DNA of 64,000 bases from Paractinoplanes bogorensis (lineage in GTDB: Bacteria; Actinomycetota; Actinomycetes; Mycobacteriales; Micromonosporaceae): the NCBI RefSeq assembly GCF_018829635.1, contig NZ_JAHKKG010000002.1, positions 310,001 through 374,000 on the forward strand. Direction: 5' to 3'. Each line of letters starts with the position of its first letter. Within the stretch, counting starts at the first letter, position 1. The notes below the pieces were generated by a model. That model ran no database searches and was not told the origin of the DNA. It worked only from the letters and a program-made list of their open reading frames with translations. This document shows positions 15,742-24,027 of this stretch, piece after piece. The translations under genes and the position numbers were made by a program.

Positions 15742-16086
15742 TCTGTGCTCACCCTGCCCCACCCCTCGTACACGCTCGGGTCCGGACACGACCGCGCTCT
15801 CGGAAAGGTGAGGGGTCGGTGTCGGCGGCGGAATCATCCGCAAAGCCACGATAGCGTGATGTCACGGACTATTTACGGACAGTGACAGATTAGCGGGCTA
15901 TCTGCCCTCCGGGGCCGGGTCCGGGCGGATAACCGCGAGGTCCCCGACGTCCCGATTCCGCCAATCCCCTCAGAGTGACACGGTGTCCGACCGAGTATCC
16001 GGTTTCCGTCAAAGATGGGACGTACGGCTAGAAAACGGATCCGATATTCCCAGACGCCTGACTGCTGCTGGGATTGGAGCCAAGCC
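15742..16086. other. Divergent intergenic region between the response regulator and CAP genes
   Basis: 345 bases with no convincing gene. It holds the promoters of both flanking genes. At 15864–15881 two ACGGAC(T/A) units lie exactly 11 bp apart, the spacing preferred by OmpR-family regulators, so the neighbouring regulator may bind here. GTCAC…GTGAC arms (15861–15865, 15881–15886) flank this. TAGAAA before the CAP gene is a possible -10. All of this is tentative. Confidence 0.35.
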
Positions 16087-16584
16087 GTGTTGCGACGCCT
16101 TCTGCTGCTCGTGGCCGCCCCGGTGATCGCCCTCATGGTGGCCTCACCGGCGCAGGCCGAAGTCCCGGCCCCACCGGCAGCCCCGGCGGTGGTCGCCCCG
16201 AAGGTTCTGATGTCGCAGGTCATCACCATGACCAACCAGCAACGCGCGGCCAACGGCTGCAAGCGCCTGCTGGCCGTCGACCAGGAACTGGTGGTCGCGT
16301 CGGTCCGGCAGAGCGTCTACATGGCCCGCACCGGCCTCTTCAGCCACGTGTGGCGCGACGGCACCACCTTCGTCCGGCGCTCGCACCTGGCCGGGTACGC
16401 GCAGCCGTCGGGCGAGAACATCGCCTGGGGCTACCGCACCGCGACCGAGGTGATGGACGCCTGGATGGCCAGCCCGCACCACCGGGCCAACATCCTCAAC
16501 TGCGGCGCCAAGTCGATCGGCTCCGGCGTGGTCTACGCGGCCAACGGGACGCCCTACTACACGCAGGTCTTCGGCTGGGAGTGA
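16087..16584 (+). CDS. Secreted CAP-domain (SCP/PR1-like) protein
   Basis: 165 residues. A signal peptide (LRRLLLLVAAPVIALMV, cleavage after SPAQA) is followed by a compact CAP domain. Visible motifs: MTNQQRAANGCKRLLAV, SHVWRDGTTFVRRSHLAGY, SGENIAWGYRTATEVMDAWM, SPHHRANILN and a C-terminal YYTQVFGWE. Two cysteines (GCKRL and LNCGAKS) could form a disulphide. GTG at 16087 is used because it follows GGAG and starts the signal peptide; an upstream in-frame ATG adds a charged stretch that would spoil it. Role outside the cell unknown; bacterial CAP proteins often accompany development or cell-wall life. Confidence 0.9.
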   Translation: MLRRLLLLVAAPVIALMVASPAQAEVPAPPAAPAVVAPKVLMSQVITMTNQQRAANGCKRLLAVDQELVVASVRQSVYMARTGLFSHVWRDGTTFVRRSHLAGYAQPSGENIAWGYRTATEVMDAWMASPHHRANILNCGAKSIGSGVVYAANGTPYYTQVFGWE

Positions 16585-16590
16585 CGCCTT

Positions 16591-17634
16591 TCAGAGCGCA
16601 CAGTTCACCAGTACGGGCTCCGGGTGCAACTCGACCCCGAAGCGCTCGCGTACCCCGTCCCGCACGGTGCGAGCCAGGTCGAGCAGGGCCCCGGTCGTGC
16701 CCGAGCCGCGGTTGGTCAGCGCCAGGGTGTGCTTGCTCGAGATGGCCACCCCGTCACCGGCGAAGCCCTTGCCGAACCCGGCGTGCTCGATCAGCCAGGC
16801 CGCCGGGATCTTCACCGTGCCGTCGTCGCCCGGCCAGTGCGGCGCGTCCAGCCCGAGCTCGGCCCAGCGGGCGGCGCTGACCACCGGGTTGGTGAAGAAC
16901 GAGCCCACCGACCAGGTGTCGTAGTCGTCCGCGTCGAGCACCATGCCCTTGCCCTCGCGCAGCTTGCGGACGGTGTCGCGGGCATGCTGCAGCGGCACCC
17001 GGTCACCCGCCTCGACGCCCAGGTTACGGGCCAGTTCGGCGTAGCGGATGGGCGCCGACTCGGCCGAGCGGGCCAGCCGGAAGTCGACCTCGAGCACCAC
17101 GTAGCGGTCGTTGTGCTTGAAGACGCTGGCGCGGTAGGCGAAGGCGCACTCGGCCGGGGGCATGACGCGAATCGAGGCGGTTTCCCGGTCGTACGCGTGC
17201 ACCGCGACGATCGTGTGGGCAACCTCCTGCCCGTACGCCCCCACGTTCTGGATCGGTGTCGCGCCGGCCGAACCCGGGATGCCACTCAGGCACTCGACAC
17301 CGGAGTAGCCGTGCTCCACCGCGTACGCCACGAAGTCGTCCCACGGTTCCCCCGCCGCGACCCGGAGGACGACCGATTCCTCGTGCTCCTCGACCACGCG
17401 CACGCCCCGCGTCCGGAGCAGCACCACGGTGCCGTCGAAGCCGCCGTCACCGATCACGACATTGCTTCCGCCGGCCAGAAGGAGGATCGGACGGCCATCC
17501 TCGGTGGCATTACGCACGGTAGCCACCACTTGGTCCGTTTCGGTGGCGACCGTCAAGATGCCGGCCGGGCCGCCAAGGCGTAGCGTCGTGTACGCCGACA
17601 GGTCGGTTTGCGGAGCGACGGTAACGTCTGACAC
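16591..17634 (-). CDS. murB: UDP-N-acetylenolpyruvoylglucosamine reductase MurB
   Basis: 347 residues. Reduces UDP-GlcNAc-enolpyruvate to UDP-MurNAc in peptidoglycan synthesis, using FAD and NADPH. FAD-binding motifs LLLAGGSNVVIGDGGFDG and GIPGSAGATPIQNVGAYGQE are typical of MurB, as are CAFAYRASVFK, the catalytic Ser region WSVGSFFTNPVVS, and PAAWLIEHAGFGKG near the C-terminus. GTG at 17634 is preferred, after AGGGTGG; earlier in-frame ATGs lie inside the tandem repeat upstream. It converges with the CAP gene, leaving only 6 nt between the stops. Confidence 0.95.
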   Translation of the reverse strand: MSDVTVAPQTDLSAYTTLRLGGPAGILTVATETDQVVATVRNATEDGRPILLLAGGSNVVIGDGGFDGTVVLLRTRGVRVVEEHEESVVLRVAAGEPWDDFVAYAVEHGYSGVECLSGIPGSAGATPIQNVGAYGQEVAHTIVAVHAYDRETASIRVMPPAECAFAYRASVFKHNDRYVVLEVDFRLARSAESAPIRYAELARNLGVEAGDRVPLQHARDTVRKLREGKGMVLDADDYDTWSVGSFFTNPVVSAARWAELGLDAPHWPGDDGTVKIPAAWLIEHAGFGKGFAGDGVAISSKHTLALTNRGSGTTGALLDLARTVRDGVRERFGVELHPEPVLVNCAL

Positions 17635-17673
17635 GCCAACCACCCTAGGCTCAACGGGTTCGGGGCATCTCAT

Positions 17674-17770
17674 CGGCGGTCCGCTTCCCGGCGGGTCGTC
17701 CACAGCGGCGGTCCGCTTCCCGGCGGGTCGTCCACAGCGGCGGTCCGCCTGCCTGGCGGCTCGTCCTCAG
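17674..17770. repeat. 32-bp tandem repeat, three copies
   Basis: Two identical 32-bp units (17674–17705, 17706–17737; beginning CGGCGGTCCGCTTCCCGG) and a degenerate 33-bp third (17738–17770) occupy the divergent region between murB and the next gene. It lies where both promoters should be. Confidence 0.9.
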
Positions 17771-17798
17771 CGGCTCGGTGGAAGCGGAGAGCATCGCG

Positions 17799-18557
17799 AT
17801 GAACAGGCTGCACGCGACGAAGGACTTCTGGATGGCCGCTCTGCGCGCCGACAGTCCCGCGTTGCAGGACGCCGTGGCCCAGTCCGGTCCCGAGGCTGTC
17901 GTGCCCGGCTGTCCCGGCTGGACGGTCGCCGACCTGGTCGAGCACCTCACCTCCGAGCTGCACTGGGTGCGTGAGATCGCGCCCCGCGGGGTCACCGAGC
18001 GTCCCGGCCAGCCCGAGGTGCCGGCCCGCCCCGAGTGGGACGCGGCGCTCGACGGCCTGCGCCGCGAGCTCACCGGCACGATCGAGACGCTCGAGGCGCT
18101 CGACGCCGACTTCCCGGCGTGGAACTGGGCGCCCCAGGCCAAGAAGGCCGCGTTCTGGCAGCGCCGGATGGCCCACGAGATCTCGGTGCACCGGTGGGAC
18201 GCCGAGTCCGCGGCCGAGCGCCCGACCCCGATAGAGACCAAGCTGGCCGCCGACGGGGTGAGCGAGGTGCTCGACACCTGGCTGCCCGCCGGGCGCCGGC
18301 AGGGTCCGACCGACCTGCACGGCGTGGTCCACCTGGTGGCCAACGACGCCGGTTACGAGTGGTTCGTGCGACTGCGTGGGGCCGGGGTGGCGCTGCTCGA
18401 CACGCTCACGATCCTCGACACCGACGATCACCACGCCCGCGCTCAGGCGACCGGCACGGCGAGCGATCTGCTGCTGATGCTGATGGGCCGGGTTCGTCCG
18501 GATCGCCTGGTCGTGACCGGCGACCCACGCCTGGTCAGCGCCCTGCGCACTGGCTGA
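17799..18557 (+). CDS. Maleylpyruvate isomerase family mycothiol-dependent enzyme
   Basis: 252 residues of the DinB/MDMPI fold. The N-terminal domain has VPGCPGWTVADLVEHLTSEL and the metal-ligand pattern RRMAHEISVHRWDAE, where His residues bind the divalent metal. The C-terminal domain is the SCP2-like MDMPI_C part (ARAQATGTASDLLLMLMGR). Such enzymes use mycothiol or act as detoxifying transferases; the substrate is not predictable. ATG at 17799 follows GGAGAG; a GTG 21 bases upstream is possible. mshD in this window confirms that the host makes mycothiol. Confidence 0.88.
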   Translation: MNRLHATKDFWMAALRADSPALQDAVAQSGPEAVVPGCPGWTVADLVEHLTSELHWVREIAPRGVTERPGQPEVPARPEWDAALDGLRRELTGTIETLEALDADFPAWNWAPQAKKAAFWQRRMAHEISVHRWDAESAAERPTPIETKLAADGVSEVLDTWLPAGRRQGPTDLHGVVHLVANDAGYEWFVRLRGAGVALLDTLTILDTDDHHARAQATGTASDLLLMLMGRVRPDRLVVTGDPRLVSALRTG

Positions 18558-18674
18558 TTACCGTCCTGCGCTCAGGCCGGGACCCCGTCCAACCACGCCG
18601 GCCAACCGCCCCTTGCCTGACTGAAGACTGGCTTACATTCGACTTACCGGTATTCCGCCGAATGTTTCGGCCCC

Positions 18675-18691
18675 TATGATTAACCGGTTAA
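18675..18691 (+). promoter_or_regulatory. -10 element and LacI-type palindromic operator upstream of beta-glucosidase
   Basis: TATGAT (18675–18680) is a good -10; it abuts TTAACCGGTTAA (18680–18691), a perfect 12-bp palindrome with the central CG expected of LacI-family sites. It lies 40 bp before the bgl start, so the LacI repressor encoded downstream probably binds here. Confidence 0.55.
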
Positions 18692-18730
18692 GTTCGAGCT
18701 TCTCGCTTCGTGAGCGACTAAGGGGAACGT

Positions 18731-20155
18731 ATGACGGCCACCGTTACGTCAACGTCGGCGCAGCCGGCCCTCGCCGCGATCACCTTCCCCGACGACTTCA
18801 TCTGGGGCGCGGCCACCGCGTCGTACCAGATCGAGGGCGCGGCACGGGAAGACGGTCGCGGCCCGTCGATCTGGGACACCTTCAGCCGTACGCCGGGACG
18901 GGTCTACAACGGCCACACCGGCGACATCGCCTGCGACCACTACCACCGCTACGTCGACGACGTGGCGCTGATGGCGGACCTGGGACTGGCGTCGTACCGG
19001 TTCTCGATCGCCTGGCCCCGCATCCAGCCCGACGGCACCGGCCCGGTCAACGTCAAGGGTCTCGACTTCTACGACCGGCTGACCGACGAGCTGCTCGGCA
19101 AGGGCATCGACCCGGTCGTCACGCTCTATCACTGGGACCTGCCGCAGACCCTGGAAGACCTGGGCGGCTGGGCCAACCGGCTGACCGCCGAGGCCTTCGC
19201 CGAATACTCGCAGATCGTCCACGCCCGCCTCGGCGACCGGGTCAAGACCTGGACCACGCTGAACGAGCCTTGGTGCTCGGCCTACCTCGGCTACGGCAGT
19301 GGCGTGCACGCGCCCGGCAAGCAGGACCCGGCGGCCGTCTTCGCCGCGGTGCACCACCTGCTGCTCGGCCACGGCATGGCGGCCCGGGCGCTGCGCTCGG
19401 CCGGCGCCCAGAGCATCAGCATCACGCTCAACCCGAACGTCGCGCTGCCGGTCGACCCGACCAGCGCCGCCGACCTCGACGCGGTCCGGATCATCGACGG
19501 GCTGTCCAACCGGATGTTCCTCGACCCGCTGGTCAAGGGGCACTACCCGGCCGACATGCTCGAGCACATGTCCCGGTTCACCGACCTGTCGTACATCGCG
19601 GACGGCGACCTGGCCACGATCAACGCCCCGATCGACGTGCTGGGGATCAACTTCTACCAGCCCGCGTACGTCTCGGCGAAGCCCGGCACCCCGTCGTCGC
19701 TCGACCAGCCCGGCAGCGAGGGCATCGCGTTCCACGCCCCCGACGGCCCGGTCACCGACATGAACTGGCGCATCGAGCCGTCCGCGCTGACCGGCCTGCT
19801 GACCCGGATCAACGACGACTACCCGGGCATCCCGCTGATGATCACCGAAAACGGCGCCGCGTATCCCGAGGTCCCGTCGGCCGACGGCGAGGTGCACGAC
19901 GCCCGCCGCGTCGACTACCTCGACGGCCACCTGCGGGCCTGCCATGATGCCCTGGCGGCCGGAGTCGATCTGCGTGGTTACTTCGTCTGGTCGCTGATGG
20001 ACAATTTCGAGTGGGCCGAGGGGTATCGCAAGCGGTTCGGGGTCGTGCACGTCGACTACGCGACGCAGGCGCGGACGCTGAAGGACAGCGCGAAGTGGTA
20101 CCGGGAGGTGATCCGGCGCAACGGCATCGCCGCGCCGGGATCCGACGAGGGGTGA
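18731..20155 (+). CDS. GH1 beta-glucosidase
   Basis: 474 residues, family 1 glycoside hydrolase, cytoplasmic (no signal peptide). The catalytic acid/base is E179 in TLNEPW and the nucleophile E373 in MITENGAA. The N-terminal family signature is FIWGAATASYQIEGAA; the C-terminal substrate region is YFVWSLMDNFEWAEGY. It hydrolyses beta-linked glucosides such as cellobiose. ATG follows AAGGGGAACGT. The LacI regulator starts 6 nt downstream, so the two form an operon that is likely self-controlled through the palindrome at 18680–18691. Confidence 0.97.
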   Translation: MTATVTSTSAQPALAAITFPDDFIWGAATASYQIEGAAREDGRGPSIWDTFSRTPGRVYNGHTGDIACDHYHRYVDDVALMADLGLASYRFSIAWPRIQPDGTGPVNVKGLDFYDRLTDELLGKGIDPVVTLYHWDLPQTLEDLGGWANRLTAEAFAEYSQIVHARLGDRVKTWTTLNEPWCSAYLGYGSGVHAPGKQDPAAVFAAVHHLLLGHGMAARALRSAGAQSISITLNPNVALPVDPTSAADLDAVRIIDGLSNRMFLDPLVKGHYPADMLEHMSRFTDLSYIADGDLATINAPIDVLGINFYQPAYVSAKPGTPSSLDQPGSEGIAFHAPDGPVTDMNWRIEPSALTGLLTRINDDYPGIPLMITENGAAYPEVPSADGEVHDARRVDYLDGHLRACHDALAAGVDLRGYFVWSLMDNFEWAEGYRKRFGVVHVDYATQARTLKDSAKWYREVIRRNGIAAPGSDEG

Positions 20156-20161
20156 GATTTT

Positions 20162-21172
20162 GTGGTGACGCGGGAGCGGCCGACCCTGGAAGCAGTGGCG
20201 CGCCGCGCCGGGGTGTCCCGGGCGACCGTCTCCCGCGTCGTCAACGGTTCGACCTCGGTGGCCGCCTCCATCCGTGAGGCGGTCACCCGCGCCGTCGACG
20301 AGCTGGGCTACGTGCCCAATCAGGCCGCCCGGAGCCTGGTCACCCAGCGCACCGAGTCGATCGCACTGATCCTGCCCGAGACGGCCAACCGGGTCTTCTC
20401 CGACGACCTCTTCTTCCCGGCGATCATCCGCGGGGCCGGCGTCGAACTCGAACTGGCCGACAAGCAGCTCGTGCTGATGATGGCCGGCTCGGTCCGCAGC
20501 CACGACCGGGTCGAGCGGTACGCGGTGGCCGGTCACGTCGACGGCGTGATGTTCGCATCCATGCACGGCGCCGACCCGCTGCCCGGCACGCTGGTCCGCA
20601 TGGGCATTCCGGTGATCTGCAGCGGCCGCCCCATCGGGACCACCGAAGTCCCCTATGTGGACGTGGACCACTTCGGCGGAGTCGCGGCCGGCGTACGCCA
20701 CCTGGTCGCCGGGGGCCGCCGCCGGATCGCCACCATCGCCGGCCCGCAGGACATGGTGGCCGGCATCGACCGGCTGGCCGGCTATCGCGCCACGCTCGAC
20801 GAGGCCGGCCTGGCCCAGCACGTGGCGTTCGGCGACTTCACCCGCGAGTCGGGCCTGGCCGCGATGCGCACGCTGCTGGCCGACGACCCGGCGCTGGATG
20901 CCGTGTTCGCCGCCTCCGACATGATGGCCCACGGCGCGCTGCTCGCCCTGAAGGAAGCGGGTCGCCGCGTGCCGGCCGACGTGGCGGTGATCGGCTTCGA
21001 CGACTTCGAGATCAGTCGCTACAGCGATCCGCCGCTGACCACGGTCCGCCAGCCGATCGCCGACATGGGCCGGACGATGGCCCGCCAGTTGCTGGGCCTG
21101 ATCAACGGCGAGGCCGGGCTGCCGGACGCCGTGGTGCTGCCGACCGAGCTGGTCGTACGGGAATCGGCTTAG
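20162..21172 (+). CDS. LacI-family transcriptional regulator
   Basis: 336 residues. The N-terminal helix-turn-helix and hinge (TLEAVARRAGVSRATVSRVV, then SIREAVTRAVDELGYVPNQA) are classic LacI. The periplasmic-binding-protein-like core follows, with DAVFAASDMMAHGALLALKE and GFDDFEISRYSDPPLTTVRQ. Probably represses the adjacent beta-glucosidase and responds to a cello-oligosaccharide or similar sugar. GTG at 20162 or the next codon could be the start. Its stop overlaps the stop of the convergent EI24 gene (TTAG shared). Confidence 0.95.
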   Translation: MVTRERPTLEAVARRAGVSRATVSRVVNGSTSVAASIREAVTRAVDELGYVPNQAARSLVTQRTESIALILPETANRVFSDDLFFPAIIRGAGVELELADKQLVLMMAGSVRSHDRVERYAVAGHVDGVMFASMHGADPLPGTLVRMGIPVICSGRPIGTTEVPYVDVDHFGGVAAGVRHLVAGGRRRIATIAGPQDMVAGIDRLAGYRATLDEAGLAQHVAFGDFTRESGLAAMRTLLADDPALDAVFAASDMMAHGALLALKEAGRRVPADVAVIGFDDFEISRYSDPPLTTVRQPIADMGRTMARQLLGLINGEAGLPDAVVLPTELVVRESA

Positions 21173-21960
21173 ACCTTTATCGCCTCGATGGAGTGGCCGA
21201 GCGACTGACGGGCCAGCAGGGTCGCGCCGGCGATGGCGGCCGGCATGAGCAGGATCGCGCCCAGCGGAATCAGGAAGCAGCAGAACACGGCCACGCCGAA
21301 GCCGAGGGCCAGCGGCCGGTTCGCCCGCAGCGCGGCCCGCCGCTGCTTGAGCCGTTGCCCCCGCCGCTGGAACGGCACCCCGGTGAGCTCGACGGCCAGG
21401 AACCAGCCACCGACCGCGCCACCCAGCACCGGGATCACCGTCTGCCCGACCACCGGCAGGAACCCGAGCAGGAACAGCGGAATGCCGACCAGGATGGTCA
21501 GCCCGATCAGGCGCAGCGAGTCGACCAGGCTGCGCCGCAGCGACGGCCAGAAGCCCACCTCGACAGCGTCCGGCACACCGCCGAACCGATCCTCGACCAG
21601 CTCCGAGATCCGCTCGTAGAACGGATCCCCGATGAGCAGCGTGACCGCGGTGAAGGTGAGCACGCCGAGCAGCGCGGCCACGCCGACCAGAGCCAGGCCA
21701 CCCAGCACCTGGACGAGGTCACGAGCCCACTCCGACCACCCGTCGGCGAACCAGGTGACCGAGCGGGACAACTCGGGCAGATAGTCGAGCAGGAAGAACA
21801 GTGCCGTGGCATAGATGACGCCCGAGATCAGCGCCGGCACCAGCCCGAGGCCGAGCAGCTTGGGACTGCGCAGGATGATGCCGAGCCCCCGCCCGAGCAG
21901 CCCCGCACCGAAGAAGAACTGCTTGACAGCACCGAGCGGTTTGCCGTGATCCGCGTTCAC
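21169..21960 (-). CDS. EI24/CysZ-family membrane protein
   Basis: 263 residues with about five membrane segments: GLVPALISGVIYATALFFLL, LVQVLGGLALVGVAALLGVL, LIGLTILVGIPLFLLGFLPV, TVIPVLGGAVGGWFLAVEL and ALGFGVAVFCCFLIPLGAIL. The GDPFYERISELVEDRF loop is the EI24-domain signature. CysZ homologues move sulfate, but actinobacterial EI24 proteins have no assigned substrate. GTG at 21960 gives the usual short cytoplasmic N-terminus; longer in-frame starts run through the intergenic repeats. Sulfur genes occur only 27 kb away, so context does not help. Confidence 0.85.
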   Translation of the reverse strand: MNADHGKPLGAVKQFFFGAGLLGRGLGIILRSPKLLGLGLVPALISGVIYATALFFLLDYLPELSRSVTWFADGWSEWARDLVQVLGGLALVGVAALLGVLTFTAVTLLIGDPFYERISELVEDRFGGVPDAVEVGFWPSLRRSLVDSLRLIGLTILVGIPLFLLGFLPVVGQTVIPVLGGAVGGWFLAVELTGVPFQRRGQRLKQRRAALRANRPLALGFGVAVFCCFLIPLGAILLMPAAIAGATLLARQSLGHSIEAIKV

Positions 21961-22301
21961 GCCCAGCAGCGTAGAGCAGCCGCGCCCCCGCCACTCACCC
22001 CTGAGGGCCACGACTCTGGCCGACACCGACCGGGGCTGGAGAGCGACGATCAGTCGTGCGGCAGGCCGTTCATCGAGGCGCTCCCAGGTGCTCGGGGTGT
22101 CGGACGGCCGGAGGCGCCCAACACCCCGGTCAGCCCGCCGCCGTGTCCTCGCCAGCACCTTCGGCGTCGTTGTCCACAAACTCCACCCGAAGGTGCCCGG
22201 CCTGTGGATAACCGGTCACCTCGACTTGACAGCCCCTACCTTCAAAACGGCTGCCCCCGGGTGGGTGGACGGGGAAGGTGGCGGGCCTTTCGGCTACCAC
22301 C
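21961..22301. other. Intergenic region with two DnaA boxes and a long inverted repeat
   Basis: 341 bases without a convincing gene. TTGTCCACA (22170–22178) and TGTGGATAA (22203–22211) are DnaA boxes in opposite orientation; the second is the exact E. coli consensus on the other strand. A perfect 10-bp inverted repeat, GCACCTTCGG / CCGAAGGTGC (22155–22164, 22187–22196), encloses the first box. No dnaA, dnaN or AT-rich unwinding region is nearby, so it is not an origin. Confidence 0.6.
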
Positions 22302-22775
22302 TCACGGAAAGGACGGCGCGGGCTCGCTCGGGGGAACGGAGGGCGGCACCTCGGAATCGGTCGGATCGGGGTCGGGGCCGGGACCCGGGTCGGTAGGGGT
22401 CGGCACCGGGGGCAGGGTCAGCGGCGGCAACGTGTCGGTCGTCGTCGCTGACGGGGTGGGGGACGGCGAGACCGTCGGTGTCGTGACGCCTGCCGTGGGG
22501 GACGACGACGAGGCGGGCACCGGGGATGTGGCCGGCGCTGGGGGGACGCTTGTGGACACCACCGGGGACGGGCGGTAGGGCTGCGCCGAATACCGGACCG
22601 GCACCGGGCCGGTCCGGGCCGTGGCCGGGGCGGCGCCCAGGCCACCCCAGCCGTTGGGAGCGCCCACTGCAGCGGGGCGCTTGGCCGGCGTGGCGAGGCT
22701 CCAGCCGATCGTGACGGCGACCGGCAGGCCAATCGCCACTAGTCCGACAAAGACTGATTTAGGGGAAAGCCGCAC
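22302..22775 (-). CDS. Membrane-anchored Pro/Ser/Thr-rich protein
   Basis: 157 residues. A single N-terminal hydrophobic segment (SVFVGLVAIGLPVAVTIGWS) is followed by a disordered tail dominated by Pro, Thr, Ser and Val, ending in PGPGPDPDP- and PPSVPPSEPAP-like runs. It is probably displayed outside the membrane. GTG at 22775 is chosen because it precedes the helix with a short RLSPKS basic start. No family recognised. Transcribed divergently from the PKD-domain gene; the two could be surface partners but there is no further evidence. Confidence 0.6.
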   Translation of the reverse strand: MRLSPKSVFVGLVAIGLPVAVTIGWSLATPAKRPAAVGAPNGWGGLGAAPATARTGPVPVRYSAQPYRPSPVVSTSVPPAPATSPVPASSSSPTAGVTTPTVSPSPTPSATTTDTLPPLTLPPVPTPTDPGPGPDPDPTDSEVPPSVPPSEPAPSFP

Positions 22776-22833
22776 GATGTAGACAACGCGGTCACAGGTG
22801 AAGAAGGTTACGGCCCAACTGGTAGAACGGGCT

Positions 22834-22863
22834 TGATCGATGAGGCGGGTCACCGGTACTGTC
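22834..22863 (+). promoter_or_regulatory. Possible housekeeping promoter for the PKD-domain gene
   Basis: TTGATC (22834–22839), 18-nt spacer, TACTGT (22858–22863); about 50 nt before the start codon, which is preceded by GGGGGAC. Confidence 0.35.
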
Positions 22864-22912
22864 CCGAGGCTCCCTCACTGTCGGGTCGGGGAGGCACATC
22901 AACGGGGGACAG

Positions 22913-23977
22913 ATGAAAATCGTTTACCGTCGCGCCCTACCTGCGCTTTTCACCGCGGCCCTCACGGCCGGCGTGGTCGGCGTGGGCGCGCCCGCCCTGG
23001 CCGCCGGCGAGGCGCCGACCGGCACCTTCGCGCTGAACGGCACCGCGGTCTGGGCCGGCCAGACCGTCACCCTGACGCAGACCGCGCTGGCCGACGACGA
23101 CATCCCGGTCGAAGAGATCAGCCGCGTCATCACCTGGGGCGACGGCACCGCCGCGCAGACGGCCGAGGCCGGCTCCACGAGCTGGACGCACACTTACGCC
23201 GCCAACGGCACCTTCACGGTGAGCGTGGCGCTGAACGACGGCACCGTCGCGGGCACCGGCACGCTGGCGTCCGCCGCCGTCTCGGTGACCACCCCGTCGG
23301 GCAGCCTGGGCTGGCAGAAGAGCACGATCTACACGAACACCTACACGTCCGGCGGCTCCACCTACGACTACCTGGTCGAGGGCGTCTTCGCGCCGTCCGG
23401 CATGCCGGCGACGGCCGACGAGGCCTGGACCGAGTGGGGCGACGGCGAATACACCCTGCTCAAGCAGGACGCGACGGCGACCACCGTCCCGCACTACTTC
23501 GACCAGGGCACCTTCACGCCGAAGGTGCAGTTCAGCAACGAGCACGGCAAGGCGACCGCGCGCAACGCGTCGACGCTCAACGTGCTCTACGACAAGACCG
23601 CGCCCAAGGTGGCGATCAAGTACCCGTCGCCGCCGAACAAGGCGAGCCTGTGGTCGACGATCCGGGGCACCGCGAGCGACTCGCAGTCCGGCATGGACTA
23701 CGTCAGCCTGATCGTGCTGAAGTGGAACAACGCCAGCGGCACCTACATGTACAACTTCGACGCGAAGTCGTGGATCAAGTACACCGGTCAGCCGCTGTCT
23801 TCGATGCCCTCGGGCATCGAAGACACCCCCTCGGTCGCCTCCAACGGCACCTGGGCGTCGCGCCCGGTGACCGGGCTGGCGAAGGGCTGGCACCTCGAGA
23901 TCTGGCCGGTCGCGCTGGACAAGGTGGCCAACTACAGCAACCCCGAGTACTACGTTCCGGTCTGGCTCGCCAGCTGA
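22913..23977 (+). CDS. Secreted PKD-domain protein
   Basis: 354 residues. A signal peptide (YRRALPALFTAALTAGVVGV, cleavage near ALAA) is followed by a PKD-like domain with the WGDGT motif (VITWGDGTAA) and the HTYAANGTFTVSVAL strand. A second related segment has WTEWGDGEYTLL and YFDQGTFTPKVQF. The last ~130 residues form another beta-rich domain with an Ig-like start (DKTAPKVAIKYPSPP). No catalytic motif is visible, so an extracellular binding or structural role is likely. A hairpin terminator follows. Confidence 0.85.
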   Translation: MKIVYRRALPALFTAALTAGVVGVGAPALAAGEAPTGTFALNGTAVWAGQTVTLTQTALADDDIPVEEISRVITWGDGTAAQTAEAGSTSWTHTYAANGTFTVSVALNDGTVAGTGTLASAAVSVTTPSGSLGWQKSTIYTNTYTSGGSTYDYLVEGVFAPSGMPATADEAWTEWGDGEYTLLKQDATATTVPHYFDQGTFTPKVQFSNEHGKATARNASTLNVLYDKTAPKVAIKYPSPPNKASLWSTIRGTASDSQSGMDYVSLIVLKWNNASGTYMYNFDAKSWIKYTGQPLSSMPSGIEDTPSVASNGTWASRPVTGLAKGWHLEIWPVALDKVANYSNPEYYVPVWLAS

Positions 23978-23995
23978 CTTGAGCCGTACGACATC

Positions 23996-24027
23996 GAGGC
24001 CTCTCCGGGGAAACCCGGGGAGGCCTC
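23996..24027. terminator. Bidirectional hairpin terminator between convergent genes
   Basis: GAGGCCTCTCCGGG pairs with CCCGGGGAGGCCTC across an AAA-containing loop, with one G-T mismatch. It lies after the PKD gene and overlaps the stop codon of the convergent hydrolase gene. Confidence 0.75.

Noticed and set aside
18749..20932. 727-codon minus-strand frame opposite beta-glucosidase and lacI
   Set aside because: Antisense of two genes with intact catalytic or DNA-binding motifs.
22155..22211. Replication origin
   Set aside because: Only two DnaA boxes, no dnaA/dnaN/gyrB and no AT-rich unwinding stretch.
22229..22234. TTGACA as a -35 promoter element
   Set aside because: No -10 at the right distance and the downstream gene on that strand is more than 600 bp away with a better promoter.
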